Of a stretch of 64,000 nt of DNA, positions 8,670-17,337 are shown one piece after another; positions within the stretch are counted from its first letter, which is position 1, and each line of letters starts with the position of its first letter. The notes under the pieces were generated by a model that had not been told where the DNA came from, ran no database searches, and was given only the letters and a program-made list of their open reading frames with translations. The position numbers were made by a program, and so were the translations under genes. Location: assembly GCF_046127645.1 (NCBI RefSeq), contig NZ_CP175919.1; one strand, given 5' to 3'. The stretch is from Clostridium_F caseinilyticum. GTDB taxonomy: Bacteria; Bacillota; Clostridia; Clostridiales; Clostridiaceae.

Positions 8670-8811
8670 ATCAACTATTATATTTATTTAATTTATCCAA
8701 TTTAAAATTATTAAAACTTTAATTTTACAAAACAAAAGAATGTTATTTTTTATATTTCCATAGCTAAAGCTATTCTAAACATACCCAAATGATTTTCTAA
8801 TTACAAATTAA

Positions 8812-8842
8812 AATTCAGATAGAGTAAAACTCTATCTGAATT
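8812..8842. terminator. Hairpin between repeat copies B and C
   Basis: A perfect 13-bp inverted repeat, AATTCAGATAGAG with CTCTATCTGAATT, has a 5-nt loop. T-rich sequence follows on both strands. It may end transcription of the symporter gene, whose own 3' flank (9000-9051) has no hairpin, in which case repeat copy C sits between the stop codon and the terminator. Confidence 0.55.
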
Positions 8843-8850
8843 AAACTTTT

Positions 8851-8994
8851 ATTTATCTAATGACTATTCGCTCTAATACTCCAATATTCTTGAAAGTAGA
8901 AGTAAAGAATGGAGTAAGTTAACTCTCCTAGATAACTATTTCCTAAGTTTTAGAAAAAGTAAAAACTATCTCTAAAGCTAGGAACCCTGCTTAT
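8851..8994. repeat. Structured dispersed repeat, copy C
   Basis: About 144 bp, the most diverged of the three copies. It keeps TTATCTAATGACT, CTCTAATACTCC, GAAAGTAGAAGTAAAGA, CTAGATAACTATTTCCTAAG and TAAAGCTAGGAAC. The stems TTATC/GATAA and CTAAG/CTAGG-like remain possible. It lies immediately 3' of the symporter gene. Confidence 0.55.
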
Positions 8995-9051
8995 TTTATT
9001 GTATCCATTTTATAATTATATTATTTATATTAAAAAATCCTATTTATAACA

Positions 9052-10404
9052 CTAGATATCTTTAACTTCAAAATTTTCATTATAATCTTTTAACGATTCT
9101 TTTACTATCTTAACCAAGGCTATTAATGCTATTACATTAGGAATTACCATAAGTCCATTAAAAGTATCTGCAAGTTCCCAAACTAAATCTACTTTTAAAG
9201 TTGTTCCTGCTACTATAAAAATACCTACTAAAATTCTATATATATTTAATCCTTTTCCTTTAAAAAGATATTTTACGTTAGCCTCTCCAAAAAAGTACCA
9301 TCCAATTATTGTTGAAAAAGCAAAGAAAAATAATGCAATAGCTATAAAATATCCGCCAAAATTACCTAATCCTTTAATAAACGCATTCTGTGTTAATTCT
9401 ATTCCTGTTGTCTTTCCATCTAATACACCTGTTGCAAGTATTACTAATGCTGTAAATGTAAGAACTATAAAGGTATCTATAAATACCCCTACTATAGCTA
9501 CTAATCCCTGCTCTACTGGATGTTTTACTTTAGCTACCGCATGAGCATGTGGTGTTGATCCCATTCCAGCTTCATTTGAAAACAAACCTCTTGCCACACC
9601 ATATCTTATAGCCTGTTTTACAGTAACCCCTGCTACTCCACCTATAGCAGCTTTAGGATTAAATGCTGATACAAATATTAGTTTAAAAGATGGTAGTATA
9701 TTTGTGTAATTAGAAACTAGTATTATAATACTTCCTATAATATAAAATAAAGCCATTATAGGAACCATTTTTTCTGTAACAGAAGCTATTCTTCCTATTC
9801 CTCCTATAAATACAATCAATCCAAGTATTGCAACTATTATTCCTATTATCCAAGATGGTATATTAAAAATATTTGAAAAAGCAACCCCTATAGAATTAGC
9901 TTGAACCATATTACCTATAAATCCTAATGCTAATATTATGCTTATAGAGAAGAAACTAGCCAAGAATTTACTCTTCAGTCCTTTACTTATATAATAAGCC
10001 GGTCCTCCTGTAACTTCCCCATTAACTTTCTCTTTAAATACTTGGGCTAAAACCGCTTCTCCAAAAATAGTTGCCATTCCTAAAAATGCACTAATCCACA
10101 TCCAAAAAATTGCTCCAGGTCCTCCTGATACTATAGCAGTAGCTGCTCCTGCTAAATTTCCTGTTCCAACCTGAGCAGCCACTGCTGTTGCTAAAGATTG
10201 AAATGAACTCATTCCATCACTACCAGCTTTTTTCCCCTTTAAACTCATACCTCCAAAGGCTTTTTTAAAGGACTCCTTAAATTTGGAAACTTGAACAAAT
10301 TTTAAAGATACAGTAAATAGAATACCTGTTCCACATAACAAAAAGATTAATACATAATTCCATAGTACATTGTTTATGCTTTTTACAGCATTTAAAAGAT
10401 CCAT
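9052..10404 (-). CDS. alsT: Alanine/glycine:cation symporter (AGCS family)
   Basis: A 450-residue inner-membrane symporter of the AGCS family, which takes up alanine or glycine with Na+ or H+. Family segments are TAVAAQVGTGNLAGAATAI, GGPAYYISKGL and RGLFSNEAGMGSTPHAHA. The frame extends 39 codons upstream, but that part overlaps the riboswitch terminator. The ATG at 10404 follows AAGGGAGGAAG and begins MDLLNAV, as in relatives. A tandem glycine riboswitch precedes it, so glycine is a likely substrate and inducer. It could be named agcS instead. Confidence 0.92.
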   Translation of the reverse strand: MDLLNAVKSINNVLWNYVLIFLLCGTGILFTVSLKFVQVSKFKESFKKAFGGMSLKGKKAGSDGMSSFQSLATAVAAQVGTGNLAGAATAIVSGGPGAIFWMWISAFLGMATIFGEAVLAQVFKEKVNGEVTGGPAYYISKGLKSKFLASFFSISIILALGFIGNMVQANSIGVAFSNIFNIPSWIIGIIVAILGLIVFIGGIGRIASVTEKMVPIMALFYIIGSIIILVSNYTNILPSFKLIFVSAFNPKAAIGGVAGVTVKQAIRYGVARGLFSNEAGMGSTPHAHAVAKVKHPVEQGLVAIVGVFIDTFIVLTFTALVILATGVLDGKTTGIELTQNAFIKGLGNFGGYFIAIALFFFAFSTIIGWYFFGEANVKYLFKGKGLNIYRILVGIFIVAGTTLKVDLVWELADTFNGLMVIPNVIALIALVKIVKESLKDYNENFEVKDI

Positions 10405-10461
10405 ACATCTTCCTCCCTTTTTAGTTGAATAATAAGGACAAAAGAAGTAACTAAAACTAAA

Positions 10462-10500
10462 AAAGACCTTTAATGTATAAAAATAATACAAAAAAGGCCT
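10462..10500 (-). terminator. Expression-platform terminator of the glycine riboswitch
   Basis: On the minus strand AGGCCTTTTTTGTA pairs with TACATTAAAGGTCT (one G-T pair), followed by TTTTTTAG. It lies between the second glycine aptamer and the symporter ribosome site. Glycine binding would be expected to prevent it forming. Confidence 0.7.
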
Positions 10501-10520
10501 CCTAGTTACGTTGTAACTCA

Positions 10521-10775
10521 TCCTCTGTCCTTTTACCTGAGAGTTTCATTTAATAATTCACATTTAAAAAATTTAATACAATATTTTCATTATAAATATA
10601 TCTATTAAAAATATTATTATAAAAGTAAATTAATAAACTTGCTCCTTCGGTGCTCTTTAAGAGTCTCTCCAGAGGCCCGTCCAGTAACGGTCTTCATTCT
10701 AAAATAGAATACCTGAAAGATTAACTTCTTCGGTGTACAAAATTGTATCTCTCCCATTACCTTCATCCGAACGAC
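10521..10775 (-). promoter_or_regulatory. Tandem glycine riboswitch (gcvT motif)
   Basis: Two glycine aptamers are read on the minus strand. The first contains GGATGAAGGTAATGGGAGAG, CACCGAAGAAGTTAATCTTT and CAGGTATTC. The second contains CCTCTGGAGAGACTC, GAGCACCGAAGGAGCAAG and ACTCTCAGGTAAAAGGACAG. The short linker and order match the cooperative gcvT riboswitches. The second aptamer has an unusually long A/T-rich arm (about 10545-10640). It controls the AGCS symporter gene. Confidence 0.95.
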
Positions 10776-10795
10776 TATATTAAATTGTTTTATAG

Positions 10796-10825
10796 ATTAT
10801 AACATTTTATTCATAGAATAGTCAA
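10796..10825 (-). promoter_or_regulatory. Sigma-A promoter for the glycine riboswitch transcript
   Basis: On the minus strand a -35 TTGACT (10820-10825) and a perfect -10 TATAAT (10796-10801) are 18 bp apart. The -35 lies in a 12-bp inverted repeat shared with the divergent promoter at 10847-10876. Confidence 0.75.
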
Positions 10826-10846
10826 TAATATAAACTTGTTAAATTA

Positions 10847-10876
10847 TTGACTATCATATTCATTATGTGCTATGAT
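10847..10876 (+). promoter_or_regulatory. Divergent sigma-A promoter for a candidate small RNA
   Basis: A -35 TTGACT (10847-10852) and -10 TATGAT (10871-10876) are 18 bp apart, the mirror of the riboswitch promoter. The arms ATAGTCAATAAT (10818-10829) and ATTATTGACTAT (10844-10855) form a perfect 12-bp inverted repeat that contains both -35 boxes. Confidence 0.6.
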
Positions 10877-10882
10877 AGAATT

Positions 10883-10960
10883 GTTATATAAGTACAATAT
10901 AGAGAATTCTAACAAATATAAACCCATTACTCCCCTCCGCATTTAAATGCGGACTTTTTT
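10883..10960 (+). ncRNA. Candidate small RNA, about 80 nt
   Basis: A predicted start near 10883 follows the promoter at 10847-10876. A strong intrinsic terminator, CCGCATTTAAATGCGG (10937-10952) then ACTTTTTTATTTTT, ends the RNA. No ORF with a ribosome site lies between them. An exposed C-rich run, ACTCCCCTCC, is complementary to Shine-Dalgarno sequences, as in many trans-acting small RNAs. No known family is recognised, and transcription is not shown. It runs towards the 3' end of helD, which is on the other strand. Confidence 0.5.
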
Positions 10961-11088
10961 ATTTTTCTAAATTATTATGAAATTAAATTTAACGATGCCA
11001 GACTATACTTTAATATAGATTTAACATCGTTAAACCATTGTCATTATTTTCTTAATTATAATAATTTTGTAATACAACTTTACTATCT

Positions 11089-13389
11089 TTATATTAATAA
11101 ACTCGTTATATTATCTTTATAAAAAATATATTCTTCATGCAGTGCTCTTGTTAAAACCACATATAAAATCTTTTTATCTAATTCGCTATCTCTATAATTT
11201 GTTTCGCTACAATTATAAATTATAGAACAATCAAATTCTAATCCTTTTGTTATATATGATGGTATAATTATTCTTTTAGGTAATATTTCAGTATCCTTAT
11301 TCACTATTTCCCATTGTTTTTCTTCTTTTGAATGTAAAAACTCTTTCAGATTTTCACATTGTTCATGATTCTTACAAATTATTGCTACAGTCTTATCTTC
11401 CTTGCCTTCCATAGATTTAATAATATCATTTAATTTTTCATAAAAATCATTTTCATCTTCATACTCAATTTCTTCTGGGTATTTTCCATGCCTTAACACT
11501 GCTTTGGCTGGTTCTAGGTTATTTTTTTGTTTTCTTAGTACTTTATTTGCAAAATCTACTATTTCTACTGTTGAACGATAGCTTTGTTTTAATGGAATAT
11601 ATTCTCCTTCTTCATATACTTCTTTAATCAATTTCTCCCAGTTTTCTATACCTTTATAATAATATATACTTTGACCTAAATCACCAACTATAGTATATCC
11701 TCTAGACTTTGAAATCAACTTTAAAACATATAATTCTAAAGGACTATAATCTTGCGCCTCGTCTATAACCATATGTGCAAATTTATAATCATCTATTCCA
11801 TCTATATTAATTTTTAAATATAAAAGAGCTGCCAAATCTTCTTCATCTATTTTTTCTTTATTTGCATCATCCTCTATTTTATTTTTCATATAATTAACTA
11901 AAGCCTCTGGTATTATGCCTGTTGTAGCATAATTTAAATTTTCTTCTTCCATATACATATCCCTATATACATCAACTACATCATCAATAAACCATTCTTT
12001 AATGGTTTCCTTTAATACTTCTTCTGCTTCTAATTTTATTTCTTCTTTCTTTTTATCTCTTTCTTCGTATAATTTTATAACATTGTTTCTTTTTTCTTCC
12101 TCTTCATCTTCTTTATATTTTGATTTAACTTCTCTTATTTTTAAGATATACTCTTTATCTATGTCATTCCATACATTTTGAATTTTTGCATCTATTTTAT
12201 TGTTTAAATATCTTTTTATTTCAATTTTTCTTTTATTTAAAGGAAGATGCTTTAAATCATTTTTATAAAGCCTTATCATTTCTCTAGAAGGGAACAATAC
12301 ATAGCCCTGTATTTTTATATCATTTATGAACATATCATTTAATTCTAAATATTTTATATATCTATCTAACATTTTTTTATAAACTAAAGAACCCTTTATT
12401 TTACTAGCATTAGTTATAAATTTGTTTTCTTTACTATTTCTATTTTCTATAATTTTAGATAATTTTTCATCCTTATCTATTATTTCATAATTAAAATTTA
12501 ATATTTCTTTAGAAAGTTTATTAAAAGTGCTTTGTTTTACTTTATTAACTCCTAAATTAGGAAGAACTTCAGATATGTAATCTAAAAATAATTTATTTGG
12601 AGCTAAAATTACTATATCCTCTCCTGTAATTTTATTTTTATATTTGTATAATAAGTAGGCTATTCTATGAAGAGCTATTGTAGTTTTCCCTGAACCTGCA
12701 GAACCTTGTATTATAAGTGGCTTATACATATCTGCTCTTATAATATCATTTTGTTCCTTTTGTATAGTTGAAACTATATCTTTTAGTTTGTTGCCTCTAT
12801 TTTCTTCTAAGTTAATTTTTAAGAATTCATCTATTAAAGCCTTTTCTCCTTTTTGTTCATTTTCCTCATTAAAATTTAATATAATTTCATTTATACCTTC
12901 ATCAAAGGCATCTATTAGTTTTTGATTTTTTATAATAAACTTTCTTTTAAGTAAAAGTTCACCTTCTATATTTCCAATAGGTGCTTCATAAGAAGACTTC
13001 CCTTGTACACCACTATAATAAAGATCTGCTATAGGTGATCTCCAATCTACAACCATCTCTTCTTTATCTTCTTCATCTAACAAACCTACTTTTCCTATAT
13101 AAAAACTTTCACTATCTTTTAATTTTTCCTTGAAATCGATTTTTGCAAAATAAGGTGCAGAAACTGATGATTTATAAGAATTTAGATTCTTTTTATTTAT
13201 CTGTAAAGAATTTTGAAGAGACTCTACTTCATAACTATATGCCCCTTTAACTTCCTTATTTATTTCATTTATTTTATTAGATATATGTTCTTCGCTTTCC
13301 TTTAAAGACGTTATTTTTTCTTCTATCCATTCCATAGTTTCATTTAATTTTTCTTTTTCAATATTAAAACTTTCTTTTTCAATAGACAT
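11089..13389 (-). CDS. helD: HelD-like RNA polymerase-recycling helicase (UvrD superfamily 1)
   Basis: A 766-residue SF1 helicase-like ATPase close in size to Bacillus HelD, which removes stalled RNA polymerase from DNA. A long N-terminal coiled-coil arm (about 1-80) inserts into RNA polymerase in characterised HelDs. Walker A is GSAGSGKTTIALHRIAYLL at about 228-246. Walker B is VIDEAQDYSPLE, and QSYRST and SYITKGLEFD are later helicase motifs. A charged coiled-coil insertion lies at about 395-480. GGGAGG precedes the ATG at 13389. It is alone in its transcription unit. Confidence 0.85.
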   Translation of the reverse strand: MSIEKESFNIEKEKLNETMEWIEEKITSLKESEEHISNKINEINKEVKGAYSYEVESLQNSLQINKKNLNSYKSSVSAPYFAKIDFKEKLKDSESFYIGKVGLLDEEDKEEMVVDWRSPIADLYYSGVQGKSSYEAPIGNIEGELLLKRKFIIKNQKLIDAFDEGINEIILNFNEENEQKGEKALIDEFLKINLEENRGNKLKDIVSTIQKEQNDIIRADMYKPLIIQGSAGSGKTTIALHRIAYLLYKYKNKITGEDIVILAPNKLFLDYISEVLPNLGVNKVKQSTFNKLSKEILNFNYEIIDKDEKLSKIIENRNSKENKFITNASKIKGSLVYKKMLDRYIKYLELNDMFINDIKIQGYVLFPSREMIRLYKNDLKHLPLNKRKIEIKRYLNNKIDAKIQNVWNDIDKEYILKIREVKSKYKEDEEEEKRNNVIKLYEERDKKKEEIKLEAEEVLKETIKEWFIDDVVDVYRDMYMEEENLNYATTGIIPEALVNYMKNKIEDDANKEKIDEEDLAALLYLKINIDGIDDYKFAHMVIDEAQDYSPLELYVLKLISKSRGYTIVGDLGQSIYYYKGIENWEKLIKEVYEEGEYIPLKQSYRSTVEIVDFANKVLRKQKNNLEPAKAVLRHGKYPEEIEYEDENDFYEKLNDIIKSMEGKEDKTVAIICKNHEQCENLKEFLHSKEEKQWEIVNKDTEILPKRIIIPSYITKGLEFDCSIIYNCSETNYRDSELDKKILYVVLTRALHEEYIFYKDNITSLLI

Positions 13390-13601
13390 AATATACCTCC
13401 CTAAATATAAAGACCCCCTTAATAGTTTAACATATTTACTACTATCCTTTTAACTTTATTTAACTTTCTTAATTTATGATACTTTTTGAGAAGCATACTT
13501 TTTGAGTATATAAATTAAGATATTTTTAACCATATTTATAGAAAACTTAATACTAAGTTCAAATCTAAAACCATACAATAATTTCATATAAATTCCATAA
13601 T

Positions 13602-13625
13602 AAAAAGACCTATTAAGGTCTTTTT
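13602..13625 (-). terminator. Terminator after mnmA (bidirectional)
   Basis: AAAAAGACCTATTAAGGTCTTTTT is a perfect inverted repeat with T-runs on both strands, about 85 bp past the mnmA stop. The rest of the 13390-13709 gap is A/T-rich and shows only a short direct repeat of TACTTTTTGAG. Confidence 0.7.
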
Positions 13626-13709
13626 ATATAATAATCTTACTTTGTAGATAACAAATCCTAATCTTTAGTTAAAGTTAAAACTTCATACATGTTAAACTAA
13701 GAAATCTGC

Positions 13710-14771
13710 TTATACTATTCCTTCAATTATTCCTCCGCCTACTAACATATCTTTATCATAAAATACTACTGATTGTCCTTTGGTTATGGCTCTTTGTTTA
13801 TTTTCAAATACTACTTTTACTTTATTATTTTCTAAAGGTATTATAGTTGCTTTAGACGGTTTAGCAGAATATCTAACCTTAGCTTCTAATTCCATATGTT
13901 TTTCTAATTTATCAAAAGGAATAAAATTTATATTTTTCGCTATTAACTCTGTACGAAAAATATCTTCTTCATCTCCTATAACTACTTGATTAGTAATAGG
14001 ATTTATATCAATTACATAGGCTGGTTTTCCTAAAGCAATGCCAAGTCCTTTTCTTTGCCCTATAGTATAATATATTATTCCTTTATGCTTTCCAATTATA
14101 TTTCCTTTTTTATCAACGAAATTTCCCTCATCTATTTTCTTTTTATAATTTCTTTTTATAAATCCACCATGATCATTATCTGGTATAAAACATATCTCTT
14201 GACTATCTTTTTTATTATATACATCTAAACCTATACTTTCAGCTATTTCTCTTATATGATCTTTTTTATATTCACCACAAGGCATCATAGTTCTCTCTAG
14301 CTGATACTGTTTTAGATTATACATCATATAGGTTTGATCTTTTTTATCATCTTCAGCTTTAACTATAACTTTTCTTCCATTTCTTTCTTCTATTTTGCAA
14401 TAGTGTCCTGTTGCCATAAAATCTGCTCCAAATTCTTTGGCTGCATTAAAAAAAGCTTCAAATTTTATAGTTTTATTACAAGCCACACAAGGATTAGGAG
14501 TTCTACCACTTAAATATTCATCTATAAAATAATCAATAACATTATCTTTAAATTTCTTTTCAATATTTATAACATGAAAGGGAATATTTAATTTTTCTGC
14601 TACTTTTCTAGCATCTTCCGCTGCAGATTTATTGCAATATTCTTTTCTTTCATCTGTCCATAAGTCCATATGAATCCCAATTACATCATAACCTTTTTCT
14701 TTTAATATGTAAGCAGATACTGAACTATCTACCCCTCCACTCATAGCTAATGCAACTGTTCCTTTTGACAT
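13710..14771 (-). CDS. mnmA: tRNA-specific 2-thiouridylase MnmA
   Basis: This 353-residue enzyme thiolates U34 of tRNA-Lys, -Glu and -Gln in the cytoplasm, using ATP and a sulfur relay. The PP-loop is AMSGGVDSSVSAYILK at about residues 9-24. The catalytic cysteines are in GRTPNPCVACN (about 90-100) and SQEICFIPD (about 191-199). The C-terminal beta-barrel ends GQSVVFYDKDMLVGGGII. Length is normal. Genes for a sulfur donor are not adjacent. Confidence 0.95.
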   Translation of the reverse strand: MSKGTVALAMSGGVDSSVSAYILKEKGYDVIGIHMDLWTDERKEYCNKSAAEDARKVAEKLNIPFHVINIEKKFKDNVIDYFIDEYLSGRTPNPCVACNKTIKFEAFFNAAKEFGADFMATGHYCKIEERNGRKVIVKAEDDKKDQTYMMYNLKQYQLERTMMPCGEYKKDHIREIAESIGLDVYNKKDSQEICFIPDNDHGGFIKRNYKKKIDEGNFVDKKGNIIGKHKGIIYYTIGQRKGLGIALGKPAYVIDINPITNQVVIGDEEDIFRTELIAKNINFIPFDKLEKHMELEAKVRYSAKPSKATIIPLENNKVKVVFENKQRAITKGQSVVFYDKDMLVGGGIIEGIV

Positions 14772-14852
14772 TTTATCACCTAATTTCCTTTTTTAATTCA
14801 CATTAATTCAATATGATTATTTTATTGTTACTCAATGTTTTTGTCAACACTT

Positions 14853-14877
14853 AAGGAAAGTGCTACGCACTTTCCTT
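14853..14877 (-). terminator. Hairpin after the RocB-like gene
   Basis: An inverted repeat, AAGGAAAGTGC-TAC-GCACTTTCCTT, begins 3 bp past the stop codon. The following T-run is weak on either strand, so it may be a 3'-end stabiliser as much as a terminator. Confidence 0.5.
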
Positions 14878-14879
14878 AT

Positions 14880-16508
14880 TTACTTCAACATTTTTTTTAA
14901 TATATACATATACAAGTCCGGAACTATATCCATAGAATATGGAATATTTAATCTTTCTGTATATTTGTGAAAATCCTTTCCAAAGCCTCCAAATACTACA
15001 GATGGTATATCAAATTCTTTTAACTCTTTTTCTGGGAATTTATATGTATGACCTAATCCAGGCATATTTCCGCAAATGCTTTCTATATTAAACTTTTCAT
15101 CTAAACCTGTATAGCTTAAATCACTTATCCCCATAAAGAAATTTTCTTTTTCTAAATCTATATTATATTTCTCTTTTGCATAAGTTCTCATATTATCTAG
15201 TGAATCTAATAAATTAGTATATTTAGGATTCTCGCTATCAAAATATCTATGTGGATAATAAGGTACATTGTACGCAATTACTATCATAGGTTCTTGATAT
15301 TTATAGTGTTCAAAAGTTTCTTTTATTATTTTTATTCCTATAGTTTGATTATCTAATTTTTCTTTTTTCCATTTTTCTATAGATGTCTCTATATGTTTTT
15401 CGAAATCTTTGTTTTCATTTAATACTTCCTTATATAGTTCTTCAAAGGTTATAACTTTAGGCTGTATATCTAGATCTGACTCTAGTTTACTTTCATATAT
15501 TGATTTATATTTTTTATAATTTTCTTTGATTATCTCAAGAGTATTATAAAAAGCTCTATTTGCTATATCCTTTAACTTATCCATTATTTCTTCTGGAGTC
15601 TTTTGTATAGTTAATAAATTATAATAAGAATACGCATACATAGGATTTTGAACAGAATATAATTCCTTCAAGTCTGATTGTTTTAAACAAACAGGCGGTG
15701 GAGTTATATCTTTTTCATATTTATCACTTAGCTCTACATTATATTCCATAAGCTTATTTATTTCAGATACTAGTAAATTAGGATTTAATCCTCCAAATGG
15801 ATTTCCTACATGAGTTGCTTTTCCTACACAAAAGAATGTTGGCATTATTTTTCCTACAGAACCTATATAAATTCTTTTAGAATTATCGCCTTCATATTTA
15901 GGTATGCAACATTCTGATAAAAATAAAGATTTTAAATTATATCCTTCTTCTTTTAATTTAGATAAATAAGGTATTGCTCCTAACATTCCTTCTGAGTTAC
16001 TTTCCTCTCCTGGAACTGCTAAAAATAATATATTCCCTTTAAACTTTCTATCTTTAGATAGCTCTCTTATTAATTCTATATAAAGAGCTAATCCATATTT
16101 CATGTCTGATGTGCCTCTACCAAATATCCAATCACCTGAATGTAAATCTTTTTTTGAATCTTGATCTAATACTAATTCAGATACTCTTTCAGTATACTTT
16201 TTATAATCAAAAGCTATATTTTTTAAAATACCAAATTCATCTATATCTACTACATCTAAGTGTCCTGTTAATATTATTATATCTTTTGATGATTTATTAC
16301 CTTCTAATAAGGCTGTTAAAAAACATCTGTTGTGCATATCGCCTTCTATATTGTGTATTTTTACGTTATTTTTATTATTTTTGAAATAATCTATCTCCAT
16401 TAATATGTTGTATATTTCATCTACTGCTAAATTTTCTTTTTCTGTTCCTGATATACTAGGTACTTTTACTAATCTATCTAAAGTTTTAAATATTTGCTCT
16501 CTCATCAT
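14880..16508 (-). CDS. M20-family peptidase, RocB-like
   Basis: A 542-residue cytoplasmic protein of the M20/M25/M40 metallopeptidase clan, closest in length and motifs to Bacillus RocB, which is linked to arginine use but not well characterised. Metal-binding signatures are TGHLDVVD (about 81-88 from the chosen start), GRGTSDMKYGLAL and VPGEESNSEG. The frame begins at 16523, but the ATG at 16508 overlaps the upstream stop as TAATG and has GGAG at the right distance. Coupling with the methionine sulfoxide reductase gene upstream is likely. Confidence 0.8.
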   Translation of the reverse strand: MMREQIFKTLDRLVKVPSISGTEKENLAVDEIYNILMEIDYFKNNKNNVKIHNIEGDMHNRCFLTALLEGNKSSKDIIILTGHLDVVDIDEFGILKNIAFDYKKYTERVSELVLDQDSKKDLHSGDWIFGRGTSDMKYGLALYIELIRELSKDRKFKGNILFLAVPGEESNSEGMLGAIPYLSKLKEEGYNLKSLFLSECCIPKYEGDNSKRIYIGSVGKIMPTFFCVGKATHVGNPFGGLNPNLLVSEINKLMEYNVELSDKYEKDITPPPVCLKQSDLKELYSVQNPMYAYSYYNLLTIQKTPEEIMDKLKDIANRAFYNTLEIIKENYKKYKSIYESKLESDLDIQPKVITFEELYKEVLNENKDFEKHIETSIEKWKKEKLDNQTIGIKIIKETFEHYKYQEPMIVIAYNVPYYPHRYFDSENPKYTNLLDSLDNMRTYAKEKYNIDLEKENFFMGISDLSYTGLDEKFNIESICGNMPGLGHTYKFPEKELKEFDIPSVVFGGFGKDFHKYTERLNIPYSMDIVPDLYMYILKKMLK

Positions 16509-17005
16509 TAATTGATACTCCAATCCATGTTGTCTACAAGTATTTGTACAAACTTTTTAAAATATTTTTCTTCAAGTTCTGTAAATCTTCCAAATTCAAT
16601 GCTATCTAAATCTAGTACTCCTAAAACCTTATCTTCTTTAATTATAGGAACTACTAATTCAGAATTAGTTGAACCATCACAAGCTATATGATCTTGAAAT
16701 TTATGCACATCATCTACCCTTTGAATTTCCCTAGATGATACAGCTGCACCACATACTCCCTTATTTATATTTATTCTATTGCAGGCTGGCATTCCCTGAA
16801 ATGGCCCCAAAACCAATTCTCCATCTTTCATTAAATAAAACCCTGCCCAACTTAAATTATCTGTTAAAGCCATTATAATAGATGAAGCATTGCTAAGATT
16901 TGATATTATATCTTTCTCATCAATTAATTGTCCTTTCAAAAATAAAAGCATATTTTCATATTTTTGTTCTTCTGTTAATTGTTTAAAATCTTCTAATGCA
17001 AACAC
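16508..17005 (-). CDS. msrC: Free methionine-R-sulfoxide reductase (GAF domain)
   Basis: A 165-residue single GAF domain that reduces free L-methionine-R-sulfoxide in the cytoplasm. All three cysteines expected of fRMsr are present, in GMPACNRI (about 92), GVCGAA (about 102) and HIACDGSTNSE (about 126). GPFQGMPAC and GVLDLDS are also typical. Length is normal. Its stop overlaps the RocB-like start (TAATG). The 332 bp upstream (17006-17337), between divergent genes, is A/T-rich with no clear RNA element. Confidence 0.85.
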   Translation of the reverse strand: MFALEDFKQLTEEQKYENMLLFLKGQLIDEKDIISNLSNASSIIMALTDNLSWAGFYLMKDGELVLGPFQGMPACNRININKGVCGAAVSSREIQRVDDVHKFQDHIACDGSTNSELVVPIIKEDKVLGVLDLDSIEFGRFTELEEKYFKKFVQILVDNMDWSIN

Positions 17006-17337
17006 TTTAATCCCCCTTTTATTTACTATTTCAAATATTATATAAAATTTAATATTTATATCTTTATACCTTTTAATATTAAATTTATTTCTTTGGAAAT
17101 AATTATTTTAACTAAATGATTCTTATCTTCATTATATATTGTTACATTTATAACTACAATTTAAGTATTATATTATTTATTCTATTAATATTAAACAAAT
17201 AAAAGCATAGTGAAGTTATTTTAATAATTTATCCATATTTCTAACATATATGATTTAATTTTATATTTATTTTTGTGGCTATTCTTATTATAAAAAATTT
17301 AATAAAAGATACACTATATACTAAGGAGTGAAATTTT

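Noticed and set aside
10405..10521. A 39-residue N-terminal extension of the symporter
   Set aside because: The added codons fall in the riboswitch terminator hairpin, and the internal ATG at 10404 has a strong ribosome site and the expected N-terminus.
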